Source of the DNA: Flavobacteriales bacterium
Lineage (GTDB): Bacteria > Bacteroidota > Bacteroidia > Flavobacteriales_F > PHOS-HE28
Assembly (NCBI GenBank): GCA_020635655.1
Contig: JACJZI010000006.1
Coordinates: forward strand, 243,069 to 307,068
DNA length: 64,000 bases
Reading direction: 5' to 3'
This document shows, piece by piece, positions 20,524 to 29,654 of this stretch (the stretch's first letter is position 1; each line of letters starts with the position of its first letter). Below the pieces are notes generated by a model that was not told the origin of the DNA, searched no databases, and saw only the letters and a program-made list of their open reading frames with translations. A program made the translations under genes and the position numbers.

Positions 20524-23118
20524 CTAGTGCACGACGGAGAACGGAAGCAGCATTGGCACTCCCTCACGTCCATCCGCCCGGAGGAAATAATGCCCCGATG
20601 CAAGTCCGCTCACATCGATGCGCGTGCTCCGTTCCGGGCCTGTCGATGGCCGCACCTCCCGGACCACGACACGACCTTGCGGGTCCAGGACCTGATAGCG
20701 AAGGGAAGCTTCCACTTCAGCACCGTGGACCTCGATGAACGTGCTCGCCGGGTCCGGCCACAATATGGGGACATCCTTTGCGTGGTCCTGGACGCTGGTG
20801 GCCAACACGAAGAGCGTATCACTGTTCGCCGTACAACCGGTCGTGTCCGCTACCTGCACGTAGTAGTTCCCGGAGATGGTGACATCATAGGTCTGCTGGT
20901 CGGCACCGCCGATGGGGGTGTTCTCAAAGAACCACTGGTATGCAAAGGCGGGCGAGCTCTGGAGCGTGTTGCCGAACTGGGCGATCGATGGCGCCGGGGG
21001 TGCATCGTTCATTACGAACAGGAGCGTGTCGGTCCATCCCTTGCAGCCAGAAAGGTCCTCGCTGACCAACCAGAGGGGTCCCGCGGAATCAACGTAGATC
21101 AGCTTGGTGCTGTCACCCGTGCTCCACTGATAGCTGGCCATGTAGCCCGGGCCGGAAACCAGCACACTATCCCCGGGGCACAGCGCATTGTCCCCGAACA
21201 CATCCACAGTGGTGGAGGGGTTGCTGAGGACCAGTGCATCAAAAGTGTTCAGCTTGCCGTTGCCCCAGAGCACGTTGGGCAGGGATCCGGTGAACGCATC
21301 GCCGAACGCGGTGTTGATGATCGCTTCCCGCACCTCGTCGTGCGTGGCGTACGGGCACTTCTGCAGGTATAGGGCCGCCGTACCGGTGACGACCGGCGAA
21401 GCGATGGAGGTCCCCCCCCCGCGGATGTGGAACCCACCGGGAGCGACCTTGAAAGGCTCCGTGGCGATCAAGGTCTGGATCCAGGTCAAGGGTGCAGGTG
21501 AGAACGTGACGTCACCCGTGGTGGCGACATCCGGCTTGAGGCGCCCATCGCGGGTCGGGCCGTTGCTGCTCGCGTAGGAGATCTCCCCCTCGATGCCCCC
21601 CAGGTCCTGCCAATTCCCATTGTAGTCGAAATAAGCCTGTTCGTTGTTGTAGTTCGCCACCGTGATCACCGCATCGGAACACGCCCACGAGTCGACGATC
21701 TTGCACAGGGTGTCCGGGTAACGGTACAGGGCTTCATCGGTCACATAGCCAGGCACGGTGCCCTCCATCGCAGATGTGCCCAGGGCATCGGAACTCCACA
21801 CGGAGAAGCGACCTTGACCGGTCGCATTGAATCGGAAATTGTATGCGGAACTGTCCGGCTGCGGTACCGCCACATCCATATGGTATTGACCACCACGTAG
21901 CTCCGCGAGGTAGTACGCCACCCCCAGGCGATTCCCCGTGTAGGACCAGATGGTATCCTCCACCTGCTGGCCGAGCACCTCCTGCACGGAGCGCCACGTG
22001 GGGTCCGATCGGCGGGTCACGGTCGGGTCGCGACGGTCCGCGCTCATGCCGAAGTGCACGTCGTTCAGGTCGGCCGTATCGGCCCACAGTTCGAAATAGA
22101 CCGCACCGATGCCGAGCACACTGTTGGCCTTGTAACGGAACCACGTATAGGTGGTGTCCGCACCCACCGGATAGCTCAGATGGTACGGTGGCAGGAAGCG
22201 ACTGTTGCCGGCAGCGCAGGCGATCACGCGCCCAGGAGCTGCGTTCAGCAGGCTGTCGATGAACAGCGCCGCGGCATCCAGGCCGTCGTGGCTGCCATAG
22301 TAGTTCCCCAGGCTGATGTTGATCGCAATGGGGCGGTCCATCGCAGCTGCGACATCGAACATGTACTTCACCGCGTCCGTCACGGACGAGGTCCAGTTCA
22401 TGTGATCGAGGTCATTGTTCACGATGATCAGGTCGGCATTCGGGGCCACGCCCTTGTGCATGCCATTGGCCCGACCGTTCCCGCCTGCGGTACCGGCCAC
22501 GGTGGTCCCATGGCCATATTGGTTCGGCTGGTCCACGGATGGGCAGGTGCCGGCATTGATCGCCGTGCTGTCGAACGCCTGGCCGTATCCATAGGGCTGC
22601 GGGGTGAGCTGTGCATCGTAGGGAAGGTTCTGGTCCCACAACCGGAGCACCCGCGTACGTCCCAGGCTGTCCAGGAAGTCCGGATGGGTGAAGTCGATCC
22701 CGGTGTCGATGATCCCGAGGAGGACCCCTGTCCCATCGTAAGGCTCATGCAGCGGCGCGAGCCCCTCCTGCACCTCGTTCACATGGTTCTTCACGCGCAT
22801 ACTGTCGTTCAGGGCGATCCCCGGGAACGATCGGAACTCGAACCCGGACACCGCCGGTTCCTGTGCGAGCGCCTCCACGGACCCGACCGGGACCGATGCG
22901 CTCACCAGGTCACGCATCGTCATCTTCACCCGGCCACCATGCGCGGCGATGGCCCGGGCCACACGCGACGCATCGCCCCGCACGAAAAGGTCCACGGTCT
23001 CGGCAGCGGTGTGGGGTTGCTCCAGGAAGGTCCGCAACTGGAGACCGATCTTGGTCGGTCGTTGGGCGGCGGCCTGCAGGGCAAGACCCGCCGCAAGTAC
23101 GAACAGGGGGACGCGCAT
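20524..23118 (-). CDS. Secreted S8 (subtilisin-family) serine peptidase with T9SS domain
   Basis: An 864-residue protease. A signal peptide (residues 1-19, ending LQAAAQ) is followed by an inhibitor-like pro-region. The catalytic triad is Asp138 (GIIDTGID), His203 (YGHGTTVAG) and Ser571 (GGGTSIASP), with Asn305 (AAGNS) for the oxyanion hole. A large insertion (about 310-480) separates the His and Ser parts, as in several Bacteroidota subtilases. After the catalytic domain comes a PKD/Ig-like region (about 645-780). A C-terminal T9SS sorting domain with WPDPAS, LDPQGRVV and LASGHYFLRA ends the protein. It is expected outside the cell, degrading proteins or peptides. The promoter overlaps the stop codon of the upstream gene. 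Confidence 0.93.
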   Translation of the reverse strand: MRVPLFVLAAGLALQAAAQRPTKIGLQLRTFLEQPHTAAETVDLFVRGDASRVARAIAAHGGRVKMTMRDLVSASVPVGSVEALAQEPAVSGFEFRSFPGIALNDSMRVKNHVNEVQEGLAPLHEPYDGTGVLLGIIDTGIDFTHPDFLDSLGRTRVLRLWDQNLPYDAQLTPQPYGYGQAFDSTAINAGTCPSVDQPNQYGHGTTVAGTAGGNGRANGMHKGVAPNADLIIVNNDLDHMNWTSSVTDAVKYMFDVAAAMDRPIAINISLGNYYGSHDGLDAAALFIDSLLNAAPGRVIACAAGNSRFLPPYHLSYPVGADTTYTWFRYKANSVLGIGAVYFELWADTADLNDVHFGMSADRRDPTVTRRSDPTWRSVQEVLGQQVEDTIWSYTGNRLGVAYYLAELRGGQYHMDVAVPQPDSSAYNFRFNATGQGRFSVWSSDALGTSAMEGTVPGYVTDEALYRYPDTLCKIVDSWACSDAVITVANYNNEQAYFDYNGNWQDLGGIEGEISYASSNGPTRDGRLKPDVATTGDVTFSPAPLTWIQTLIATEPFKVAPGGFHIRGGGTSIASPVVTGTAALYLQKCPYATHDEVREAIINTAFGDAFTGSLPNVLWGNGKLNTFDALVLSNPSTTVDVFGDNALCPGDSVLVSGPGYMASYQWSTGDSTKLIYVDSAGPLWLVSEDLSGCKGWTDTLLFVMNDAPPAPSIAQFGNTLQSSPAFAYQWFFENTPIGGADQQTYDVTISGNYYVQVADTTGCTANSDTLFVLATSVQDHAKDVPILWPDPASTFIEVHGAEVEASLRYQVLDPQGRVVVREVRPSTGPERSTRIDVSGLASGHYFLRADGREGVPMLLPFSVVH

Positions 23119-23122
23119 GACC

Positions 23123-23130
23123 CAAAGTTA
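23123..23130 (-). promoter_or_regulatory. -7 element of the S8 peptidase gene, 4 nt from the start codon
   Basis: The minus strand reads TAACTTTG (exact TAnnTTTG), then GGTC, then ATG. Its first three bases are the stop codon of the HsdR_N gene. The expected RNA would begin at or near the A of ATG. Confidence 0.65.
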
Positions 23131-23604
23131 GTGGAGCCCGCTCTCCATCGATGCGTAGGTCGGGAGGCTCGGCAGGAAGGAGGATGTACCCATTTGCTGG
23201 TCCACCACACAACAATAGTGGGTCCTCCCGTTGGTCGCCATCAGATACCGCACGTGGAACACCTTGTTGTACCTGGACGCCTGTTCGAAGGTGTTCAGGT
23301 CGATGCGGACATCGGGAGCCTTGCATTCCACCAGGGCCAGCGGTGCCCCCGAGCGGTCATGTACAACAATATCGGCCCGTTTGGAGACCCCGTTCAATTG
23401 CAGGTGTTGCTCAACACCGATCAATGACAACGGACATCCCAGGTCGTTCACCAGGTAGGCCAGGAAATGCTGGCGCACCCATTCCTCGGATGTCAGCGCC
23501 ACCCATTTTCGCCGGGCGGGATCGAACACCTGCGGACCATCGGGACCGTTCTTAGTTTTGAGGCCGTGGTCCGGCAGGTCCAGTGTCGTGCCATCTCCGT
23601 TCAT
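23128..23604 (-). CDS. HsdR_N-domain protein (type I restriction enzyme R N-terminal-like orphan)
   Basis: A 158-residue protein made almost only of the HSDR_N nuclease fold. The PD-(D/E)xK-like elements are KRADIVVHD and ALVECKAPDV. There is no helicase, methylase or specificity gene nearby, so it is not part of a restriction system here. Stand-alone HsdR_N proteins near holA are common in Bacteroidota, and their role is unknown. I chose ATG 23604 rather than 23634 because the upstream start would run into the divergent AMP nucleosidase gene and adds an odd N-terminus. The gap between the two divergent starts is only about 10 bp. Confidence 0.82.
   Translation of the reverse strand: MNGDGTTLDLPDHGLKTKNGPDGPQVFDPARRKWVALTSEEWVRQHFLAYLVNDLGCPLSLIGVEQHLQLNGVSKRADIVVHDRSGAPLALVECKAPDVRIDLNTFEQASRYNKVFHVRYLMATNGRTHYCCVVDQQMGTSSFLPSLPTYASMESGLH
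23553..23560 (+). promoter_or_regulatory. Candidate -7 element for the AMP nucleosidase-holA operon
   Basis: TAGTTTTG is an exact TAnnTTTG, 54 nt upstream of the TTG start and inside the divergent HsdR_N gene. No -33 TTG was seen. Confidence 0.4.
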
Positions 23605-23614
23605 CCCCACAAAA

Positions 23615-24388
23615 TTGCGTACCAAGCACGACATCGTCTCGAACTGGCTGCCCCGCTACACCGGGCTTCCGCTGGAGGCCTTCAAGCCCCATGTGCTGCT
23701 CACCAATTTCGACAACTACCTGGAGATCTTCTGCGAACAGACCGGCGCGATCATGGGCCCTGCGGACAAGGCGATGCGGGTGGCCATCGCGGAGGACATG
23801 GTGATGGTGAACTTCGGCATGGGCAGCGCCAATGCGGCCACGATGATGGACCTGCTCAGCGCGATCACCCCACGGTCGGTGCTCTTCCTTGGCAAATGCG
23901 GCGGTCTGAAGAAAAAGAACCAACTGGGCGACCTGATCCTGCCGATCGCCGCCATCCGCGGCGACGGAACGAGCGATGACTATCTCCCCGAACAGGTGCC
24001 GGCCCTTCCCTCGTTCATGATCCATCGCGCAGTGAGCGGTGTGATCCGGGACAGTGAGCTCGACTATTGGACGGGCACCGTCTACACGACCAACCGCAGG
24101 GTCTGGGAGCACGATGACGAATTCAAGGAGCGATTGCGGAGCTTCCGAGCGATGGCGATCGACATGGAAACGGCCACGTTGTTCATCACCGGCTTCGCCA
24201 ATGAGATCCCCACCGGCGCCCTGCTCCTGGTCAGCGATCAACCGATGGTGCCCTGGGGCGTGAAGACCAGTGCCAGCGATGCCAAGGTCACGGGAAGTTA
24301 TGTCGAGAACCACGTGCGCATCGGCGTGGGGTCCCTCCGCGAGATCATCAACGAGGGCCGCAGCGTGAAACATCTGCGCTTCGAATGA
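23615..24388 (+). CDS. amn: AMP nucleosidase (short Bacteroidota type)
   Basis: A 257-residue phosphorylase-superfamily enzyme that would split AMP to adenine and ribose 5-phosphate. The start region KHDIVSNWLPRYTG, then MVNFGMGSANAATMMDLL, FLGKCGGL, AIDMETATLF and LLLVSDQP, match the AMP nucleosidase catalytic domain. It lacks the long N-terminal domain of the E. coli enzyme, as is normal in this phylum. I propose the TTG at 23615 as the start because it gives the family N-terminus (RTKHDIV). An in-frame ATG at 23558 lies inside the divergent HsdR_N gene. Its end overlaps holA by 4 bp (ATGA). Confidence 0.88.
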   Translation: MRTKHDIVSNWLPRYTGLPLEAFKPHVLLTNFDNYLEIFCEQTGAIMGPADKAMRVAIAEDMVMVNFGMGSANAATMMDLLSAITPRSVLFLGKCGGLKKKNQLGDLILPIAAIRGDGTSDDYLPEQVPALPSFMIHRAVSGVIRDSELDYWTGTVYTTNRRVWEHDDEFKERLRSFRAMAIDMETATLFITGFANEIPTGALLLVSDQPMVPWGVKTSASDAKVTGSYVENHVRIGVGSLREIINEGRSVKHLRFE

Positions 24389-25413
24389 GCACGTTGGACG
24401 GGTTCAAGAAGGTAATGAGCGAACTGCGCGGCGGGCATTTCCGGCCCGTGTACCTGCTCCATGGCGAGGAACCCTTCTTCATCGACCGGATCGCCGGTGA
24501 GCTCGAGCATTGCGTGGTGGAGGAGCATGCCCGGGATTTCGACATGACGGTGGTGTACGGAAGGGATACCGACACGGATGGTGTCAGGGACACCTGCCTG
24601 CGCTACCCGATGATGGGCGAACGACAGCTGGTGGTGCTCCGGGAGGCGCAGAGCTGGCGGATCGACCAATTGGAAAAACTCGAGCCGTACGTGCAAAAGC
24701 CCATGCCCAGCACCGTGCTGGTGATCTGCTACAAGCACAAAAAGGTGGATGGGCGAAAGAGCATCATCAAGACGATCACCAAGAGCGGAGGTGTGGTGTT
24801 CACAAGCGACAAGCTCCGTGAGGAGCACCTTCCAGCCTGGGTGCAGAAGTATGTCGCGCATATGGGCCGGAAGATCGGCACCACCGAGGCCCGGCTCCTG
24901 GCCGATCATTTGGGCAGCGACCTGGGCAAGGTGACCATGGAAGTGGAGAAGCTCTGCCTGGTGACCGGACCGGGCGCCACCATCACCGCGGACACGGTGC
25001 AACGTTACGTGGGTATCAGCAAGGACTACAACACCTTCGAACTGCAGAACGCCATCGGTGCACGCGACCGTGCAAAGGCCTTGCGCATCGCACGCTATTT
25101 CGGGCAGGATGCCAAGGACCACCCTTTCCAGGTGACCATGGCCGTGCTGAACATCTATGTGACCAAGTTGGTACTGGCGCACACCCTGCGTGGACGCTCG
25201 GCGCAGGAAATGGCCAGCGCCATGAAGGTGCCGCCTTTCTTTCTCAAGGACTATCAGAACGCAGCAGGGCGATACACGCTGAACAGCCTGTTGGACGCGC
25301 AGCATCTTCTACGGGAATACGACATGCGCTCCAAGGGTGTGGGCAGCAACGAAGGACCCGGTGAACTGTTGACCGAATTGCTCGCACGCCTGATGGACGC
25401 TCCCGCTTCCTGA
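24385..25413 (+). CDS. holA: DNA polymerase III subunit delta
   Basis: A 342-residue clamp-loader subunit that opens the beta clamp. The N-terminal region has GHFRPVYLLHGEEPFFID (a Walker-A-like but non-ATPase position), then MTVVYGRDTD and LVVLREAQ. The C-terminal collar region includes LQNAIGARDRAKALRIARYF and LLEAQ-like DAQHLLREYDMRSKG. Length and layout match HolA. It starts inside the end of amn (ATGA overlap), so the two genes share a transcript. The second clamp-loader gene, dnaX, is also in the window (53368-55158). Confidence 0.93.
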   Translation: MSTLDGFKKVMSELRGGHFRPVYLLHGEEPFFIDRIAGELEHCVVEEHARDFDMTVVYGRDTDTDGVRDTCLRYPMMGERQLVVLREAQSWRIDQLEKLEPYVQKPMPSTVLVICYKHKKVDGRKSIIKTITKSGGVVFTSDKLREEHLPAWVQKYVAHMGRKIGTTEARLLADHLGSDLGKVTMEVEKLCLVTGPGATITADTVQRYVGISKDYNTFELQNAIGARDRAKALRIARYFGQDAKDHPFQVTMAVLNIYVTKLVLAHTLRGRSAQEMASAMKVPPFFLKDYQNAAGRYTLNSLLDAQHLLREYDMRSKGVGSNEGPGELLTELLARLMDAPAS

Positions 25414-25463
25414 CCCGGAACGCCCGTTCGACCGACGGGACTGCCGGATGAGACGCATCCGGT

Positions 25464-25471
25464 TACCTTTG
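25464..25471 (+). promoter_or_regulatory. -7 element of the TonB receptor gene
   Basis: TACCTTTG, an exact TAnnTTTG, lies 30 nt upstream of ATG 25502. It lies downstream of the most upstream in-frame ATG (25448), which therefore cannot be the start for this transcript. Confidence 0.65.
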
Positions 25472-25501
25472 GCCCCCCTGCCACGGAAGATGATGGAAGC
25501 G

Positions 25502-27826
25502 ATGCCCTCGAACCTTCGGAAAGGCCTCTCGGTCGCGGCGTTCCTGTTGATGACCGCGATCACCTGGGCCCAGACCGGGACCATTCGTGGGTTCGTCTAC
25601 GATCAGGAGAACGGTGAACCGGTGATCTTCACCAACGTCTATCTCCATGGAACAACAATGGGGGCAGCCACGGATGTGAACGGCTATTATTCCATCAGCA
25701 AGGTCCCTCCGGGAGCGTACACGTTGATGGTGACCTATCTCGGTTATGACACCTTGCGGCAGGAGGTGGATGTGGCGGCCGGGCAGATCGTGACCGAAAA
25801 GCTCTTCCTGAAGAAGGCGGCCATCCAGATGAAGGAGTTCGAGGTGACCGCGGCCAAACAAGAGGCCCAGAACCAGGTGCGCATGAGCGTCACCAAGCTC
25901 ACGCCGCGGCAGATAAAGCGCCTGCCTGCGATCGGTGGTGAGGCCGACCTGGCCCAATACCTGCAGGTGGTGCCCGGCGTGATCTTCACCGGTGACCAGG
26001 GCGGCCAATTGTACGTACGCGGCGGTTCACCGATCATGAACAAGGTCCTGCTCGATGGCATGGTATTGTACAATCCCTTCCACAGCATCGGCCTGTTCAG
26101 CGTGTTCGACAACGACATCATCCGCAATGCCGACATCTACACCGGCGGGTTCAACGCGGAATATGGCGGACGGATCAGCTCCGTGATGGACATCACCACG
26201 CGCGATGGGAACAAGACCCGGCTGAGCGGAAAGGTGGGTGCCAGCACCTTCGCCGCCAAGGTGGGCATCGAAGGCCCGATCAAAAAGCAAAGCACCGAGG
26301 GTGGCGGATCATCCTCCTACCTGTTCGACCTGCGGCACAGCTACCTGGACCAGACCAGCAAGAGCCTCTACTCCTACGTCGACAGCGCAGGCCTTCCGTA
26401 CAACTTCACGGACGCCTACGGCAAAGTGTCGTTCAACGGGGCCAATGGCAGCAAGTTCAGCCTGTTCGGGTTCAACTTCCATGATGGGGTGACCTATCGG
26501 AACGTCAGTGACCTGAGCTGGAACAATTGGGGTGCCGGGGCCAATTTTGTGCTCGTGCCGGGCGGGAGCGCCGTACTGATCGACGGCACGTTCTCGCTCA
26601 GCAATTACACGATCACCCTGGACGAGGCGGATCTTGCACCACGGACCAGCTCCATCGGCGGCTTCAGTGGGAACCTGAACTTCAAGTATTTCTTCCGGGA
26701 CAATGAGCTGCGCTACGGGATCGAGGTCCAGGGTTTCCGCACCCAGTTCAGCTTCTTCAACAGTACCGGACGGAAGTTCGAACAGAACGAGAACACCTCG
26801 GAGCTGGCCGGCTATGCCCGTTACAAGTGGAAACTGGGGAAACTGATCCTCGATCCCGGGCTGCGCGTGAACTATTACGCGTCCTTGTCGGTGATCAATC
26901 TGGAGCCCCGCATGGGCCTGAAGTGGAACATCACCGACGACTTCCGATTCAAGGCGAGCGCCGGCCGCTACAGCCAGAACCTCGTGGCAGCGAACAGCGA
27001 CCGTGATGTGGTGAACCTCTTCTACGGGTTCCTCTCCTCTCCGGAGAACCTGCCCGGAACGCTGACCACGGAGGACGGCACCGTGCGCGAGATCAACGAC
27101 CCGCTGCAACGCGCAAACCACTACATCGCCGGCTTTGAGATCGACCTGGGCCGCTACCTGACCGCGAACCTGGAGGGCTACCTGAAGGATTTCCGGCAGG
27201 TCACGAACCTCAACCGCAACAAGGTGTTCGAGGATACCGACGAGTTCGCAGACAAGCCGGACTATCTGAAAAAGGACTACATCGTGGAGACGGGCCAGGC
27301 CTATGGCGCCGACCTTCTCCTCAAGTACGAGCGGGGCAAGCTCTATCTCTGGTGCGTGTACAGCTTGAGCTACGTGGACCGCTTTGATGGTCAGGTCAGC
27401 TACAATCCGATCTGGGACCGGCGGCACAACGTGAACCTGGTGGCCAGCTATGCGTTCGGGCGTCATGACAGTTGGAAGGTCAACGTACGCTGGAACTACG
27501 GTTCCGGGTTCCCGTTCACACGCACCCAGGGATTCTATGAGGGCAACCCGCTTACCGGTGGCATCGGGTCCGATTACACCACGGCGAACGGCGAGCTGAC
27601 CACGGTCTACGATGCCTTGAACAAAGGCCGCCTGCCCGACTACCACCGCATGGACCTCGGGGTCACGAAGACCTGGGACCTGGGCGAGCACTCCTCGATC
27701 GACCTGGACCTGAGCGTGACCAACGCTTACGACCGGCAGAACATCTTCTATTTCGACCGGGTGCGGAACACGCGGGTGGACCAGTTGCCGTTCCTTCCCA
27801 GTGCGGGTCTGAGCTGGTCGTTCTGA
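25502..27826 (+). CDS. TonB-dependent outer-membrane receptor
   Basis: A 774-residue receptor with a signal peptide (ending ITWAQ, about residue 24). A carboxypeptidase-regulatory-like domain (about 27-110, with GFVYDQENGEPVIFTNV and TLMVTYLGYDT) is followed by a plug domain (about 120-230, with VPGVIFTGDQGGQLYVRGG and FNAEYGGRISSVMDI) and a 22-strand-type beta barrel ending in SAGLSWSF. The terminal Phe is usual for outer-membrane insertion. No SusD partner gene follows, so it is not a SusC pair; the ligand is unknown. Starts at 25490 or 25493 are also compatible with the promoter. Confidence 0.93.
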   Translation: MPSNLRKGLSVAAFLLMTAITWAQTGTIRGFVYDQENGEPVIFTNVYLHGTTMGAATDVNGYYSISKVPPGAYTLMVTYLGYDTLRQEVDVAAGQIVTEKLFLKKAAIQMKEFEVTAAKQEAQNQVRMSVTKLTPRQIKRLPAIGGEADLAQYLQVVPGVIFTGDQGGQLYVRGGSPIMNKVLLDGMVLYNPFHSIGLFSVFDNDIIRNADIYTGGFNAEYGGRISSVMDITTRDGNKTRLSGKVGASTFAAKVGIEGPIKKQSTEGGGSSSYLFDLRHSYLDQTSKSLYSYVDSAGLPYNFTDAYGKVSFNGANGSKFSLFGFNFHDGVTYRNVSDLSWNNWGAGANFVLVPGGSAVLIDGTFSLSNYTITLDEADLAPRTSSIGGFSGNLNFKYFFRDNELRYGIEVQGFRTQFSFFNSTGRKFEQNENTSELAGYARYKWKLGKLILDPGLRVNYYASLSVINLEPRMGLKWNITDDFRFKASAGRYSQNLVAANSDRDVVNLFYGFLSSPENLPGTLTTEDGTVREINDPLQRANHYIAGFEIDLGRYLTANLEGYLKDFRQVTNLNRNKVFEDTDEFADKPDYLKKDYIVETGQAYGADLLLKYERGKLYLWCVYSLSYVDRFDGQVSYNPIWDRRHNVNLVASYAFGRHDSWKVNVRWNYGSGFPFTRTQGFYEGNPLTGGIGSDYTTANGELTTVYDALNKGRLPDYHRMDLGVTKTWDLGEHSSIDLDLSVTNAYDRQNIFYFDRVRNTRVDQLPFLPSAGLSWSF

Positions 27827-27867
27827 CCGGGAAGGATATCGGTCGATCCTGTTCCGGCGGATCGATC

Positions 27868-27875
27868 TATCTTTA
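27868..27875 (+). promoter_or_regulatory. Candidate -7 element of pyrG
   Basis: TATCTTTA differs from TAnnTTTG only at the last base and lies 44 nt before the pyrG start codon. Confidence 0.45.
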
Positions 27876-27919
27876 CACCCCGTGATCGCCGATCCAAGCG
27901 TCGGTATGATCGATAGGCG

Positions 27920-29569
27920 ATGACGGGGTCCACCAAGTACATTTTCGTCACCGGAGGGGTCACCTCCTCCCTGGGCAAGGGTATCATCAGCGCCAGCCTG
28001 GCCAAGTTGCTGCAGGCGCGCGGCTTCACGGTGACCATCCAGAAGCTGGACCCCTACATCAATGTGGATCCCGGCACGCTGAACCCCTACGAGCATGGGG
28101 AATGTTATGTGACCGAGGACGGGGCGGAGACGGACCTGGACCTGGGCCATTATGAGCGCTTCCTGGACGTGCCCACCTCGCAGGCGAACAATGTCACCAC
28201 CGGACGCATCTACCAGAACGTGATCCGCAAGGAGCGCGAGGGCGAATACCTGGGCAAGACCGTGCAGGTGATCCCCCACATCACCGACGAGATCAAGCGG
28301 CACATCCAGGCCCTTGGGCGCAAGGGGATCTACGATTTCGTGATCACCGAGGTCGGCGGCACCGTGGGCGACATCGAGAGCCTGCCCTACCTGGAATCCA
28401 TCCGCCAGCTGCGTTGGGAAAAGGGCAAGGACTGCCTGGTGGTGCACCTCACCCTCCTGCCCTTCCTGCACACCACCGGCGAGCTCAAGACCAAGCCCAC
28501 GCAGCACAGTGTGAAGGAACTCCTGAGCCTGGGCGTGCAGCCGGATGTGCTGGTGTGCCGTACCGAACATCCGATGCAGAAGGGCATGAAGGAGAAGATC
28601 GCCCTGTTCTGCAACGTCGACGCCACCGCGGTGATCGAGAGCCGTGATGCCGATACGATCTACGACGTGCCGCTGATGATGCAGGAGGAACGCCTGGACG
28701 AGGTCGTCCTTCGAAGGTTGGGCATCACCACCTTTCCCGATGCCGACCTTACGCAATGGAATGATTTCCTGCACCGGTACAAGAACCCGATCGCCGAGAC
28801 CCGCATCGCCCTGGTCGGTAAGTACGTTGAATTGAAGGATGCCTACAAGAGCATCAAGGAAGCATTGGAGCATGCGGGCGCGACGAACGAGTGCAAGGTG
28901 CACATCCACTGGGTCCACAGTGAGAAGCTCACCGCCAAGAACGTGTCGCGGCTGCTGGGAACGGCCAATGGCATCCTGGTGGCCCCCGGATTCGGCCACC
29001 GCGGCATCGAAGGCAAGATCGAGGCGATCCGTTTCGCACGAGAGAACGGCATCCCGTTCCTCGGCATCTGCCTGGGCATGCAATGCGCGGTGATCGAGTT
29101 CGGACGGAACGTGCTCGGTCTGCCCAAGGCGAACAGCACCGAGATGGCGGCCGACACGCCCGATCCCGTGATCGCGATGATGGAGGAACAGAAACAGGTC
29201 ACCGAGAAGGGCGGCACCATGCGCCTGGGCGCCTATCCCTGCCAACTGCAGGAAGGCACGCTCGCCGCGCGCATCTACCGCCGCAAACAGGTGAGCGAAC
29301 GGCATCGGCACCGGTACGAGTTCAACAACGCCTACCTGGAACCGTACCGGAAGGCCGGCATGGTGGCGTCAGGGATCAATCCGCAGGGGAAGCTGGTCGA
29401 GATCGTGGAAGTGCCGGCGCATCCCTGGTTCGTCGGCGTGCAGTTCCATCCGGAATACCGCAGCACGGTCGCCAAGCCGCATCCGTTGTTCGTGCACTTC
29501 GTCAAGGCTGCGATGTCCCGTTCGCGATCCACGACCACCCCGAACGTGGAGAAGGCCGCAAAGGCCTGA
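27920..29569 (+). CDS. pyrG: CTP synthase
   Basis: A 549-residue enzyme that makes CTP from UTP with ATP and glutamine. The synthetase domain begins KYIFVTGGVTSSLGKGI and has the family motifs GTLNPYEHGECYV, EVGGTVGDIESLPY and MQKGMKEKI. The C-terminal class I glutaminase domain has the nucleophile in GICLGMQCAV and the His-Glu pair in VQFHPEYRS. Length is the usual one with a short extra tail. It is an essential pyrimidine pathway gene and stands between the TonB receptor and yidC with separate promoters. Confidence 0.98.
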   Translation: MTGSTKYIFVTGGVTSSLGKGIISASLAKLLQARGFTVTIQKLDPYINVDPGTLNPYEHGECYVTEDGAETDLDLGHYERFLDVPTSQANNVTTGRIYQNVIRKEREGEYLGKTVQVIPHITDEIKRHIQALGRKGIYDFVITEVGGTVGDIESLPYLESIRQLRWEKGKDCLVVHLTLLPFLHTTGELKTKPTQHSVKELLSLGVQPDVLVCRTEHPMQKGMKEKIALFCNVDATAVIESRDADTIYDVPLMMQEERLDEVVLRRLGITTFPDADLTQWNDFLHRYKNPIAETRIALVGKYVELKDAYKSIKEALEHAGATNECKVHIHWVHSEKLTAKNVSRLLGTANGILVAPGFGHRGIEGKIEAIRFARENGIPFLGICLGMQCAVIEFGRNVLGLPKANSTEMAADTPDPVIAMMEEQKQVTEKGGTMRLGAYPCQLQEGTLAARIYRRKQVSERHRHRYEFNNAYLEPYRKAGMVASGINPQGKLVEIVEVPAHPWFVGVQFHPEYRSTVAKPHPLFVHFVKAAMSRSRSTTTPNVEKAAKA

Positions 29570-29636
29570 ATCGGTCCGAACACGGGTCCCACGCGCATCC
29601 CAAGGGCGATCAGCGGGCCCGACCCACCTGTTCCGA

Positions 29637-29644
29637 TATCTTTG
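29637..29644 (+). promoter_or_regulatory. -7 element of yidC, 10 nt from the start codon
   Basis: TATCTTTG is an exact TAnnTTTG; the yidC ATG is 10 nt further on, giving a 5' leader of only a few bases. Confidence 0.6.
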
Positions 29645-29654
29645 CGGCCCTTCC

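Noticed and set aside
23128..23604. A restriction-modification or defence system
   Set aside because: No helicase, methylase or specificity subunit is near; only the HsdR N-terminal fold is present.
26309..29311. A 1000-codon open frame on the minus strand opposite the TonB receptor and pyrG
   Set aside because: It mirrors two clear plus-strand genes, has the composition expected of an antisense frame in GC-rich DNA (many His, Val, Gln, Asp), and no known motif.
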